From Merluccius polli (Eukaryota > Chordata > Actinopteri > Gadiformes > Merlucciidae): a stretch of DNA of 64,000 bases. Position 1 is the first letter of the stretch. Every line of letters begins with the position of its first letter. A program made the position numbers and the translations under genes. The notes under the pieces were generated by a model. It was not told where the DNA came from, searched no databases, and saw only the letters and a list, made by a program, of their open reading frames with translations. Positions 1 through 12,545 of the stretch are shown here, piece after piece. The stretch lies in the NCBI GenBank assembly GCA_030340625.1, contig JAOPHQ010000575.1:1-64000 (forward strand), written 5' to 3'.

Positions 1-99
1 AGGATGGGGGACTGATGTGAAAGGTAAATAGAAAGCTTTTAGTCCGTCTGGAGGACGCGAGAAGACAGGAGAGATTACAGCATAATGGGAGAGTCAGAC

Positions 100-283
100 T
101 CATCTCCCCCCCCCCCCCCCCCCCCCCCCACCCCCTCCTCACCCATCTCCCACCCCACCCACCATCCGGAATTCATACACACGTTCACACATAGGTACTC
201 TCTACTCTCTCTCTCTCTCTCTCCCTCTCCCTCCCTCCCTCCCTCTCTCGCTCTCTCTCTCTCCCTCCCTCTCTCTCTCTGTC

Positions 284-316
<33 letters not shown>

Positions 317-354
317 GTCTTTCTGTCTCTCGCTCTCTCTCTCACACACACACA

Positions 355-385
<31 letters not shown>

Positions 386-452
386 TGGCATGTGCAGGCC
401 TATACATACACATAACGACACATACATTATGTGACACGCACACACACACACA

Positions 453-513
<61 letters not shown>

Positions 514-895
514 CCATAGACAACATATCCACAGCCATTGAAGGACATGCAGTGTTTGTATGTTTCTCTCTGTCGAAGGTTCAAAGACATTGTTGCCTGA
601 GCCTGGGATTAGAAGCAAATATTTTCCCTAAAAAAAGTCGGACTTCCTTGGAAAGTACGCAGGGCAGATCTCTTTACAGCGCAAAGCCCTGTTGTGATAC
701 CAAGATGCTGTTTTCTTCATTCCGTTGCGCTGTCTGACTCCCTCTCTCTCCCTCTCTCCCTCTCTCTCTCTCTCTCTATGGTCGGAGTCCCTCTTGGTTG
801 CTCTCCATATTACCCCATTAGGAGCAGAGGAGCAGAACCGACGCAAAACCCAAGCCTGCGTGGAAAGAACTGAAATAAAAGGAGAGAGGGAGGGC

Positions 896-926
<31 letters not shown>

Positions 927-1451
927 AGAGGGAGAGAGAGAGAGAGAGGGCGGGAGAGGGAGAGAGAGATAGAGAGGGGGAGAGAGAGAGTGAGAGAGGG
1001 AGAGAGGGGGAGAGAGAGAGAGGGGGGGAGAGAGGGAGAGAGAGAGAGCAAGAGAGAGAGAGAGGGGGAGAGAGAGACAGAGAGCAAGAGAGAGAGAGAG
1101 AGAGAGGGGGAGAGAGAGAGCGAGAGGGGGAGAGAGAGAGCGAGAGAGAGAGGGGGAGAGAGAGCGAGAGAGGGGGAGAGAGAGAGAGAGAATCCCAGCC
1201 TTCCCAGACAGTTCAATGAGTCGGAATGGATCTGGAAGACGTGAGACCATTTTGATGAACCGCGACCTTCGCCAAGAAAGGGAATACGGACCCTTCCCTG
1301 GCTGGTCCTGACCGTGGAGCCCACAGCGGTGATTGAGAAGACGAAGATGACATCGCATGACACACGGCTGGATGCTATGTGGAGGGGAAAAAAAGCAAAA
1401 AGGCTCTCAAAAATGTCTCAGTGCGTCCAATGCGCATCACACATGTGTCCT

Positions 1452-1510
<59 letters not shown>
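100..1510. repeat. Low-complexity block: poly-C, CT, CA, GA and CA tracts
   Basis: C-run 104-130, CT 201-345, CA 343-512 with interruptions, CT 739-778, GA-rich 883-1191, CA 1455-1510. The open frames here are repeat artefacts. The unique sequence 540-720 and 1200-1450 shows no recognisable coding. Confidence 0.9.
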
Positions 1511-1515
<5 letters not shown>

Positions 1516-3060
1516 CGGCTACAAAGCGACGCTCTTTGAAAATGCAACCAGAGCAATGATGTTTAGGGTATATAAACCCATGCTTCCATGTTTGGGGGTT
1601 TACCCGGGTGGGGAGTGGTGAGGGGGGTTTTGGATGGTCAATTTATCCTTTAAACAGCATCTGGGTGACAGTCCAGACATCATTCTTCAACACAGGGTTC
1701 TGGTTCTGGTACCGGGGTAGGGGGGGGTAAGACAGTGACTAGAATTAGATTTTTTTATTTGATTTTTTTTGCGCAACATGCCCCGGCTTGATTGACACAT
1801 TCTGCAATCAAATCAAAGTGCTGACAGCTGGGACTGATTTCTCACAACTGTTGTGGTTTAGGGGATAGAGGACTGAACGAATGAAGAAGGGAAACACAGA
1901 GTATGACAGTAAAAACAGGAGACAGAACTCGAGTCCGGGCGGCATGGAATTGGCCTTTTCCTCTTTGACGTCACACCGGCTGTAGCTGGAGCACGGCTGT
2001 TTGGTCTGGGATTAAAAGCTGCTGTTGTTTTGATGAGGGAGGACTACAAAGAGCGTATGTGTCTATATGTTTGTGTTGGTCATGATGAATGATAATTTCA
2101 TATTAATGAGTCATTTCGGGGTTAATGGATCTTAATGGGCCTATATTTACTCAATATATTATTTCTGTTGGGTCTGAATGTGACACCGGCTAAAATAAGA
2201 GGCTGTTTCTTTGTTTGATGTTGTGGAAATTATATTTAATAAATATTAAATAACTATATTTTCAGTCATGAATGAATGAATTGGTCCAGTTTTGGGCAAG
2301 TGGCATCTAATAGTCTAATACAGGGAACCTTCAAATATTGTCAACAAAAAGGTTTGACTTTAACATCAACATAAAGTATTTGGGTAGCCATGTCAATTTG
2401 TTTTAAACTCTTTGTCTACAGATTGTGTCTAGACGTCCCTGTATAATGTTGAGCTTTGATGTGTGACAAAAATGACCTCTGTCGGTTGACATGTTTGAGG
2501 GGTTGCAGTTGCCTTTGATCCTGATCAGTCTATATGACTCCGAATTATAAAAACATTGAGAGTCTAGCTTAACAAAAAAGACCACAGTTATCCTTTAAAT
2601 CTACCTAAACCAAAACCTTATGCTGGTTGTTTTTTAACCACGTTCAACCAAAACAGCAAGAGTGAGCCAATTAGGTCTTTTCCTCTTGTTAGCTCTGCTT
2701 CAACTTTAAAGTTTGACAGACAGAGCCAACCCACATCCAAGAGCCGGCCTCTCACAGGGGTCAGAGGTTAATGAAACCAATTAATGTTACTTTGATCCCC
2801 TGCGATGATGTCACAACCCTCCCAGAATCCCCATAACCCTAACCCTAAAAGTTTCTTTTTCTCCTTGTGTTATTTTTAAAACCCACAGCAGAGTGGGACC
2901 AATAACGTTTGGTTATTGGTATTACTGGTTATTTGATTACGAGGAAGAGCAACTGGAGAAGGAACGGTGAGGAAAAGATCTGTGATAAAAGAAAGGAGAA
3001 ACAAAGAAACCATATTTGTGAATGCATTCCTCAAGGGTCCCTGGGCCCCATCTTCCCTTT
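1511..3060. other. Unassigned unique sequence
   Basis: No exon-like reading frame with splice context, no repeat signature and no RNA gene could be recognised. It is AT-rich in places. Confidence 0.5.
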
Positions 3061-3062
3061 CC

Positions 3063-3182
<120 letters not shown>

Positions 3183-3636
3183 TGTGCTCCCTGGCATTTC
3201 ATTAAAGCATGACTCCCAACTAAACGAATTACCTTATCACACATCTCGGCTTTGGCCTCAGCTCTGCTCAGCCTTCTTAGCCTTCACATCCTCTTTTTCT
3301 CTCTCTCTCTTTCTCTTCGCTCCACTCCCTGAAAATTTGTTTTCACTTCACAGTGAAACAACACACCTCGTTTTTCCTCATATTGTCCGTCTCCCGCCAA
3401 TTGTCCATCACTCTGTTTTTTTCTTCTACTCGCTGGAGAGAGAGAGAGAGGGGGGGGGGGGGGGGGGGGCAAAGCATCCCTCTCTCTCCAGTCTTTTTGT
3501 CTGTGTCCCTCGCCCCTGTGCATGGGCTGCAGTGTGTGTTACACCCTGCTCATATCTGTCATATCTATGCCACATAGATATGACAGAGGGACGCAACCAT
3601 CATGGGCTGTCGCCCACGGTCACCGGGATGTTGTGA

Positions 3637-3745
3637 AGGGCCAGGATAGTCTAAAGGGTTGCGGGTTCGAACCCCGCAAGATAACCCCTGACACGTATCT
3701 AAAAAGCAGCTTTGGATAAAAGGAGCTAAAGAGCAGTAAACAGTG
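3637..3745 (+). mobile_element. tRNA-type SINE fragment
   Basis: It contains a perfect pol III B box GGTTCGAACCC (3664-3674) and the teleost SINE tail AAGCAGCTTTGGATAAAAGG (3703-3722). The tail is similar to L2-mobilised fish SINEs. A weak A-box-like start lies near 3640. It is not a functional tRNA: no acceptor stem closes around the B box. Confidence 0.6.
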
Positions 3746-4041
3746 GACCAGGGCCCAGATCCCTGCCGGTCTGGCTGCTTGAAGAGTTGTGTATTATAAT
3801 TCAAGCCAGAGGGAAATGTTTGATTGGCTCACCGGGTCGGTCCCCCCCCCCCTCCCTCGGCACTGAGAGCTTTCTTTGATGTCAGCCGCCATCCTAATGG
3901 TGTCTGTCACTTTCACTGCACAGGAAGGATTGACATGATAATTGCTTTAAGGAGATGATCTCTGGAATCCACAAAATCTGTAAGATGTATTTTTATTTTT
4001 CATTTCTGGAGAGGAGGGACGCACATCGGGGCACGCACCCA

Positions 4042-4076
<35 letters not shown>

Positions 4077-4769
4077 TGTCCTCTGATGCCGTGAATGTCT
4101 GCAGTAGGCCTACCTGCACTATCTTCAGCTTGACCCCCACCAAAGACACAGAGTTAACCCAGATAATGATGGTGATGGTCCAGACAACCGTTCATCAGAA
4201 GCACTTTCTTTTGTCTTTTGAGAGGTCCACGGCCACAAAAACACCTTTTCATTAAATTCCCATGCTGTTACACAACTCACTTCTTAACCGCCCCCCCTCT
4301 CCTTCCAACTCCCCCACTTGAACTGTACTTCCTAATCAAATTCCTGCTTTATCGATAAAGATTGGTTTCGGGAAATCATGAGCAGACATGATCATGAGCT
4401 GTTTTTTTGTCTTGACATTTCTTTTAAAACGTGCACCTTTAATGCACCAGGTAGACTCAAAGGTAAAGAAACTCCATACAGTTTGGTCATGGCCTCGTGT
4501 CTCTTCACGGCTCTCTTTCGCCCCCATGTGGTGAGGAATGAGCAGTGTGTGCGCATCGGTCCTCCTGGTGATGCTGTTGTGCAGCAGCTGCGTGCAGTTT
4601 TGAGCTGCCGTTAAGGCCTTCTGCTTAATGGCATCATGGGATTAGATATGTTTTATGTCTAAGGTATCGTGAGACTCCCCTGCTATGGTGCCAACCCACC
4701 AACCGTCCTCACTTTAATGAAAATTAAGACCACATTGACTTGTGTGTTTGTGTGTCCTCGTATGTATTT

Positions 4770-4824
4770 TGAGTGTGTGTGTGTGTGGGGGGGGGGAGGG
4801 GGGGGGTGTGTGCATATGAAGATG

Positions 4825-4904
<80 letters not shown>

Positions 4905-5114
4905 ACGCTGATTGCTGCCTGGACCTTATTAAAGTAGAAACAGATTGTACAATGATAATTATGTCTAATAGGGAGGAATTTCCCTTGCTATGTCAAACGG
5001 CAGCCACATGACGATGCTGCTTTTAAAGGAGGCTTTTGGTCAATTGGAACCACACACACACACACACACACATGTGCACATACGCTCACAGAACATATAC
5101 TAAAACATGTGAAT

Positions 5115-5173
<59 letters not shown>
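4770..5173. repeat. GT tract (4828-4902), G-run and two CA tracts (5050-5072, 5115-5173)
   Basis: Pure dinucleotide repeats of opposite strand sense about 150-210 bp apart, able to pair as an inverted repeat (GT against CA). Confidence 0.93.
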
Positions 5174-5174
<1 letters not shown>

Positions 5175-7147
5175 TTAGATGGAAACCAAAGAAATATGGC
5201 TGCTATCCAAATCCAGTCTGTTGGGGTTATTTTAACAACATAAATATAATATGTGATAATTGTTCTGTAAATATATCCTTCTGCTTTGAATCACTAAACA
5301 CAAAACATCCCACGTATGTTGTAGTAAACTAATACGGGATATGACAAACTACATTTCCCTTCTACTTCTTCATTTCCCATTTTCGGATACATTTTGTATG
5401 TGTTTTCCTGTGAGGGATGTTTGCAGGCAGAACATAGATCTAGTCAAAGTGGAGAAAAATGACACCAAGGTTTACAGTGGCTTTTTTTTCCCGTAGGATA
5501 AACAAACAAGCAATTTACAAGTGTGAAGAAGTAATCCCAGCTGTGGAGGGAGGCCAATCAAAGGATAACCAGAAAGCTCTGGGTAAAACTCACAAGGGCC
5601 AAGACAACATCATTATCTAACCGTACTAACTCACGTTGTTACACTGTGGAGGAGGAGGTTCAAGCCAGTTCTAATAAACTTTACTACACCTTATGTACTA
5701 CTAATGTACTATTCAAACAGACATGTTCTCACCTCACGGCTTAACTGAGAAATTGCATTTGGAACAAGATCTGGTTAAATATCCGCTCAAATTTTGGCCT
5801 GATCATTTCTTTACGGCCTGAAGACCCTGCTTTCATTGTTGTTAGCTCTTTGACTTGTAAGGCTTAGTTCTCTTCAACACATTGTTCACACTTTTACAAC
5901 TGCCGTGTAATATGCCAAAATATAGAGTCGAACCCAGTAGGCCTGTACATGCCCAGTACACAAAGCTAGGTGAAACACACCCACGCATCTAGGGTTGGTT
6001 TCTTCCAAAATAATGAACCCACAACACTGCTGAACACAAAGCAGATCTGCAGCTGGTCATTCCAATCAACCACTGAGGAGGATGCTGAGTTCAATAATAG
6101 GCGTGTCTTCCGCTGAAGAGACTGCGTCATTAATAATCAGCTGATGGAGAAATGGACAACGCACATTAACATAACGTTTAATCCCCTTACCATTGTACAG
6201 CGGTACTTTTCCTGACACTTAGTGATTAGTGAACGCCTCAGTGATCATTTTCCGAGGGAACCTCTGACCTTAAAGGCTTATTGGAGCGCACTACCTCGTA
6301 ACGAGGTCAGTCCTGTGAACAAGTATTCAAGCAAAAGTTGAGCTGCAACCGCTTGTTATGTGGGCATGGAAAACAACAGCGAGCACAGCAGGAGATCGGA
6401 GACAGGATACTTCTGAATCTACGTGACCTGCATTAACCATGCGCTTAGTTTATGTTATATCTTTCATCCTCAACCTTTAAGGCCCATTATGGTGTTCACA
6501 TTTCTAAAGAGGGCCACAAAAATGTGCCTCATGCTACCAGAACATTGTGTATGTGACACACTGGTATGACCCTGGGCTGTTTTGTGGGATGATGTTTTTG
6601 TTACGGCGGGGTTTTCCCACTTTTTGTGTGTCTTCTGTGTTTGTGGGCTGGCCTGATGAGTTGCAGGCGGTCTTCTGTGATTGGTTTATGGAGTTGATTG
6701 CTTAGGTGCACCCTGGCTGCTAATTGGCTGCCGGTGTGAGAGAGGGGGCATTTTTTTTGTCACCAGTTCAATATGCCCATGTTCTTCCCAGCTTCTGTCC
6801 TCGTTTGATTTTTAGAGCAATCTTTAATCCTGTGTCAAACAATAAAAAAACATTTGCAGATTCAGAATGTGTAGTCTTGGATATGCCTTTCATGGTTAGG
6901 CTTTTTAAACCATTCTGTTTTTCTTTTTGTTAGCACGAAAGGTTAGCGACCTGTAATTGAATTCTTCTGAATCTACTTTGCTTTGCTTTTAGACAGGCTG
7001 CAGTTCATTTCTGTGTGAGCGTGTTGGTGCAGGGAAAGGGGGACGTTAGTTACAAGCGTATGGTTTTATTTTACACCTGGTGTGTTCCCTAGGTTGTCGT
7101 AACACAACAATGTTCGTAACAAGCGATAACGTAAGTTATGTATATAC
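5174..7147. other. Unassigned unique sequence
   Basis: No gene, RNA or mobile element could be recognised. The short frames are unsupported. Confidence 0.5.
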
Positions 7148-7385
7148 CTATGGATCTATGAGATCGAACGATGACCGCCACCGTCAAGTGTCACGGTCTT
7201 AAACCGTGAATGATGAAAAAAAAACACATCAAAAAATGTCATGCCCCATGACCATAAGGGCAGAACCTATCTGAGTTGCATAATATCCAGTTCAGGTATG
7301 CCACAGCCTCTTGGCCTGAATCGCAGACAGCTCAGAGTGACAAAGACTAGTGACTGTCATCGTTCGGTCTCATAGATCCATAGTT
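7148..7385. mobile_element. Inverted-repeat element (about 235 bp)
   Basis: TATGGATCTATGAGATCGAA continuing CGATGAC at 7149-7175 is mirrored by GTCATCGTTCGGTCTCATAG continuing ATCCATA at 7356-7382. A block ACGGTCTTAAACC(G/A)TGAATGAT (7193-7214) recurs directly at 7440-7461, so two related units may overlap. The family is not recognised. Confidence 0.55.
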
Positions 7386-8009
7386 ATATCCATAATTTAT
7401 GATCTATTTTGACCTCACTCAGACCTTCACTAAGTTTTACGGTCTTAAACCATGAATGATTTATGTCAACCAGGTCACAAGGGGCGGGGGCATTAGCACC
7501 TGCCCCTGCTTTCAACAGCTGCGCTTCAATTTAATTATTTGCGGATGCTACATTAATGCGGTAATAATACACAGCAAAGGTGTGGACCAGGAGGTTGTTT
7601 TACAAATGTCAGATATTCCTTTTAGTGCTGCCCAGGAAGTAGCACCACTCTATGGAGTGGGCCCTTACCCCCACAGGGGCAGCAAGACCTAACCTCGTGA
7701 GACCAGGCCACACCCTGGCCAGGCTTTAAGTTATGCGATTGTGTCCGAACCAACGGTGGACCAATCAGAGGCGCTACTGGCAGCTACGTGGTTTAGGTGT
7801 GACGACAGCGAGATATATGATACGAGACACACGTATGGTTCATTGATCGATTGGACGAAGTTTTTGAAAGTACCTGCCCTTTTCAACAGTTTCCAAGGAC
7901 GACATCTCAGATGGCGCCTCAGGTTAAGCAAGACCCTGGCTGTATCCGAACCTCCACACTAGCATACTGCATAGTAAGCGGGAGTAGTATGTAGTGTGTC
8001 CCTGTCGAG

Positions 8010-8480
8010 GGCATTGAGGTGCCTCCTTCCCCAACCGCGAGGAACCTCGGCCTGGTCCTTAACAATCAACTCTGTTGCACTGCCATCATCACTGCAGTGG
8101 CCCAATCCTGCAGATTCACTCTCTACAACATCCGCAGGATCCGGCCCCTTCTTAACAAGAGAAGCAGGACATCTCCTGGTCCAGGCGCTCGTCGTCATTT
8201 CCCACCTAGACTACTCCGACTCACTCCTGGCTGGACTTTGTCTCTCCGCAATCAAACCTCTGCAGTGTATCCAGTTCTCCCATGTGACCCCCTCTTACGT
8301 GACCTCCACTGGCTCCCTGTAGCAGCTTATACGGATTTAAGACATAAGTGCTGGCCTACAAGGCTGTCAAAGGAACTGCCCCACCCTACCTCCAAGCGCT
8401 AGTCAGACCCCACACCCCTGCCTGGGGTGTGGGGTCAACTACCAGCTGGCCGGCTGATACCGCCATCGCTAAGAGGTCGC
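8010..8480 (+). mobile_element. L2-like LINE fragment, reverse transcriptase 3' part
   Basis: Frame-broken remains encode ARNLGLVLNNQL, then SCRFTLYNIRRIRPLL, then pieces like LVQALVVISHLDYSDSLLAG and LLRDLHWLPVAAY. This is the signature of teleost L2-type reverse transcriptase ends. At least two frameshifts are needed to follow it, so it is dead. The segment 8345-8480 continues the homology (LAYKAVKGTAPPYLQALVRP). Confidence 0.75.
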
Positions 8481-9499
8481 AAAGGTTGCTCAGCCAAGTC
8501 ACAGTTGTTCTCTGTTTTGGCGCTGTTTTTTAATGAATCGTGATTGTAGCTAATCTTCAAACCTTACCATAAGCATTGATGTGGGATCAGCATCAGGACC
8601 AAAAGGTGTGACCACAGGGCCCATTGGAGGCCTGGCACCCAACACCTCATGCACGTCTCCAAAAAGGTGGCGGCTGTTACTTCACCACCATCTGTTCCAG
8701 ATCTCGTTTTGGGAGTTTTCAGTTCCTGAAATAAACACACACACACACACAATGTTATAACTCAAGCAATGACAAGTGATGACAAATAATGCTTTAAGGC
8801 CTTTTTTACAGTAGGCCTTGAGCAATTGTGATGGTAAAAAGGTCCAAGTTTACATGGTCACATGAACTGATATGCCTCTCCGTAAGTCAGAACAACATTG
8901 CTCTCTGATTACCTTATATTTTTTTCTTTTTTGTGAACTGTTGGGGAGTTGCCCTTAAGGCCCTTAAGGCCAAGTTCTTGGTTCCCTGTATCATAACAAA
9001 AAGTAAGAGTAATGTTAACAGAATGAAAAAACAAGAACAAAACAGACGTTTGTATGCGGTCGCGCAACTTTAAAACAAATTACTCACTCCCAAAGTGGTT
9101 TGGCAGCACATTTTGATTTCTGGAAACGCTTCTCTGTTCAGAACAGAGCAACTGAACAGAGAATTCCCTGGAATAATGAAACAGAATGATGCAACGTTGT
9201 CCTGATTTCAAAGAATCCAATGCAATTTCTAGGTTTACAAACCCAGGTAATCCGTATTAATTTTGTTGGGCATGACAGGACGGATGAATCATACTGAAAA
9301 TAGCCAGTAAAAATGTTCAGGTGGTGTTTTCCTGCTTTGCCTCCCTACTATGGCAATAATGGTATTATGACAATTACATTTGCCATGTATCTGTTGGAGA
9401 TAGAAAAGCATGGACGCGCGCTATTCGTTCACAACTTATAGGTTTCACGCTATTAATCGATCAAACAACTCATCAAATAAAAAAGAAGACTGTTTTATG

Positions 9500-9839
9500 A
9501 ACAGGCCACTTCGAGGAAGAATAGCGGTGCTAGGCTAGCAACACATGCTGCTACCCTGCCAGGCTGCAGGGATATTTCATCTTTCAACATTTCAACATTT
9601 GACAAGAACAAGTGAAACCAGTCGAGGGCTGCGCCAGAGAGACCTTCCCATTTCTTAAGTTGATGGATTAAAATGCCATGATCAATCGTATCGAACGCAG
9701 CACTCAAATCTAACGAAAAGAAAAAACATATTGTTTGAGTCAGTCGAAGTTTGCTGAAATCATGTTTATGTATTTCAGAGGTCTGACTGAGAATGTCATC
9801 GGGTTGTGTTTTTAAAACTTTGGTTATGAAGTTATCCAT
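9500..9839 (-). mobile_element. L2-like LINE fragment, reverse transcriptase motif A region
   Basis: The minus strand encodes SLDLSAAFDTIDHGILIHQL and LSGAALDWFHLFLSNVE. This is the motif A block of L2/CR1-type reverse transcriptase, with the expected LSG..L.WF..YLS continuation. The orientation is opposite to the fragment at 8010-8480, so they are separate insertions. Truncated on both sides. Confidence 0.78.
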
Positions 9840-9918
9840 TTATTTAAATGAATTTAAATAATAATGAACATTCTTATACCACATGCATATGTTGCATGTA
9901 ATAATGTCCATGTTAAAG

Positions 9919-9997
<79 letters not shown>
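9919..9997. repeat. (GT)n tract
   Basis: About 39 pure GT units. Confidence 0.97.
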
Positions 9998-10076
9998 CAT
10001 TTTGAAACTGTTAACTCCATTTGTGTAACAGATTATAGTAATACTGTAAATCTAGTCAAATGTGTAGACGTTGTAA

Positions 10077-10525
10077 AAGCATTGGGTAACACTTTACAAT
10101 AAGGTACACAAAACGTGGGTAGTTACTGAGGAACGAATGAGGAACGAATGATGAACAACCAGGGCCCTAACTGGGGCCCTAACAGGGTCCTAAGTGACAG
10201 TTACTCAGTAACTACTGAGGAGTTACTGGTAAACAGACTAGGGGACTACTGTATTCGTTACTGAGTAACTGTCACTTAGGGCCCTAGTTAGGGCCCCAGT
10301 TAGGGCCCTGGTTGTTCATCATTCGTTACTCAGTAACGAATACAGTAGTCCCCTAGTCTGTTTACCAGTAACTCCTCAGTAGTTAGTAACTGTCACTTAG
10401 GGCCCTGTTAGGGCCCCAGTTAGGGCCCCAGTTAGGGCCCTGGTTGTTCATCATTCGTTACTCATTTGTTCCTCTGTAACTACCCACGTTTTGCGTACCT
10501 TATTGTAAAGTGTTACCAAGCATGG
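10077..10525. mobile_element. Fold-back hAT-like MITE with near-perfect 8-bp TSD
   Basis: The element 10085-10517 begins GGTAACACTTTACAATAAGG and ends with its inverse complement. Most of the interior is also palindromic, with repeated (TTA)GGGCCC(CAG) units. The flanks AAGCATTG (10077-10084) and AAGCATGG (10518-10525) form an 8-bp duplication with one mismatch, the hAT length. There is no coding capacity. Confidence 0.8.
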
Positions 10526-10876
10526 TCTCAATAATATCACAATATTCAATACGCTATATAGAGAAAGGTTTATCGGGGTGATGGGTCACAACTCCTCCTG
10601 ATTGTTGATGCCAAATGAATCGAAGTCAATGGAAATAAAAGCTGTGGGGGGAAACTACACCACTATATCTAAATAAATTGCAACTTTGGATTAGGTACTG
10701 TCTGCAAAATGATCTGACTGAATGAGTAGCTAAGTGATGTATGAATGCTAAACTATCTAGGCCTACTTGCTTAATAATGGCTTATTAATGAACGTTATAG
10801 TTACAGTGTTACCCATTTCTGATATAAAGTGCATTTGTTTTAAATCGAAATATATGATATGAATATTTAATCTATA

Positions 10877-11993
10877 GGCTAAGCCAGCCTTTCTCAAACT
10901 TTTTTCAGCCAGGGCACCTTTCAAAAGTGCATAAAATCTCAAGGCACCCCAGTGTAAAATATGATTAAAAACGACACTGCATAGCCTAAACGTAAATGCA
11001 AATGTCCTGTTTATTTAGACAGGACAGTAATGAACAGAGCATAATACAACTGTAAATATTAATAATAATAACAACTTCATAGCAACTTTATAGCACCTTT
11101 AAAAACACAGGTTTACAAAGTGCTTCACAAAACAATAAATCAGAGACACAAATGCCATAAAACCATAAGAGGTGGACCGCCCAAGCTATACAGCAACACA
11201 GGCAATACAAGAACCCAACAAATTGAGACCAGGAGAACTCAAATGAAGTGCAGAGATAGCAGGAATGTTTTTCCATCATAGTGCTCGTTTCCATCCGTGC
11301 CATACGCGCACGCACACACACACACACCCACCCCCCCACACACACACGCACGCACACGCAAACAATAATCCGCAATGAGAGAGGGAGAGAGAGGTCCACA
11401 TTCGCGCATGCAGCGTGCATACGCACACAAATAAGCCGCAATTGAGAGAGAGAGAGAGGGGAGAGAGAGGGGGGTGTGACTCACAATCAATGAGAGACGT
11501 GAGCCTACCTATCTACCTTTGCGACCTTTGGTGCAGAGTGCAGACTCAGAGCTGGTGGACGAAGGCTCGCATGAAGTAGTAGGCTGAGGCTCCATTTCAC
11601 AGTCAATCATGTCTGGTTCTTGTGGGGCTTTTCTTTTTAAAAAACGATCCATGATGCTTGTTCCTTGCTCTTTGTGAAATGTATTTTCGCGGTTAAATTA
11701 TAAAACAATGTGCTGTGTGCTGCGCGCTGTCACGCTGACACCGGTGGGGACGTCACGTTACGTGAGACAGATTTTTATGGTTAATTTTATATATTTGTTT
11801 AACTAAAATGACTTTACAATTTTATTAATCCATTCATATGTAAGAAAGAATGTATTTATGTATCATATGTCATAGCCTATATGAAATGTCAGATTTTTTT
11901 TTTTTTTTTAATTAAATGTCAGAATACGTAATTTTTTGGCGGCACCCCTGACACAGTCACGGGGCACCCACTTTGAGAAAGGCTGGGCTAAGC
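10877..11993. mobile_element. Non-autonomous hAT element with perfect 8-bp TSD
   Basis: The element 10885-11985 starts CAGCCTTTCTCAAACTTTTT and ends CACTTTGAGAAAGGCTG. The ends are imperfect inverted repeats, with 'gggcacc' blocks inset on both sides. GGCTAAGC at 10877-10884 is repeated exactly at 11986-11993. At 1.1 kb with no transposase frame it is a deletion derivative; the interior has CA and GA tracts. TIR and TSD together are typical of hAT (Charlie-like). Confidence 0.88.
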
Positions 11994-12111
11994 TATCAAC
12001 AGTTATTTAGGCCACGCTTCACGCAATCACGCTTCGAGCAAGAGTTCACAATATGTTCAATAGAGGGCGCTACTGTCTAAATCATCTCACAATGTATATT
12101 GTAGCGTTTAA

Positions 12112-12112
<1 letters not shown>

Positions 12113-12205
<93 letters not shown>

Positions 12206-12283
12206 TTCCAGCCTAGACATGTTCTTAACTTGTTACATGTTTCAACTTGTTACATTTGTAAAGTGTTTGTGTTTTATGTTTAG

Positions 12284-12381
<98 letters not shown>

Positions 12382-12412
12382 ATGTGTTTCCAGCCTAGAC
12401 ATGTTCTTAAAC
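12113..12412. repeat. Duplicated unit: (GT)n plus unique flank, twice
   Basis: (GT)n 12113-12197 followed by ATGTGTTTCCAGCCTAGACA TGTTCTTAA is repeated as (GT)n 12287-12379 followed by the same flank at 12380-12411. The spacing of about 182 bp marks a segmental tandem duplication that includes the microsatellite. Confidence 0.88.
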
Positions 12413-12531
12413 AAAGTCAGGTCCTGTGTTTTCCAAAGGTTTTCATCGAAGTTAGATTTGAACATTACAGCTGACCAGCAGCACCGCTGCCTACCTGTTT
12501 ACCCAGGTCTCTTATGTCAAGCTGCCCCCGG

Positions 12532-12545
12532 GTTGCCATGGTTTC
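12532..12545 (+). promoter_or_regulatory. Possible RFX X-box-like site upstream of cfap96
   Basis: GTTGCCATGGTTTC resembles the RFX X-box (GTNRCC, 0-3 nt, RGYAAC): the left half is perfect and the right half degenerate. It lies about 640 bp before the cfap96 ATG. RFX factors commonly drive ciliary genes, so the location fits, but one imperfect motif is weak evidence. Confidence 0.25.

Noticed and set aside
3556..3590. Perfect small hairpin CTGTCATATCTATG / CATAGATATGACAG
   Set aside because: Considered as a microRNA precursor, but the stem is only 14 bp with no extended pairing; AT-rich chance or replication slippage is likely.
3640..3720. tRNA gene
   Set aside because: The B box is perfect but no cloverleaf or acceptor stem fits, and the downstream sequence is a SINE tail.
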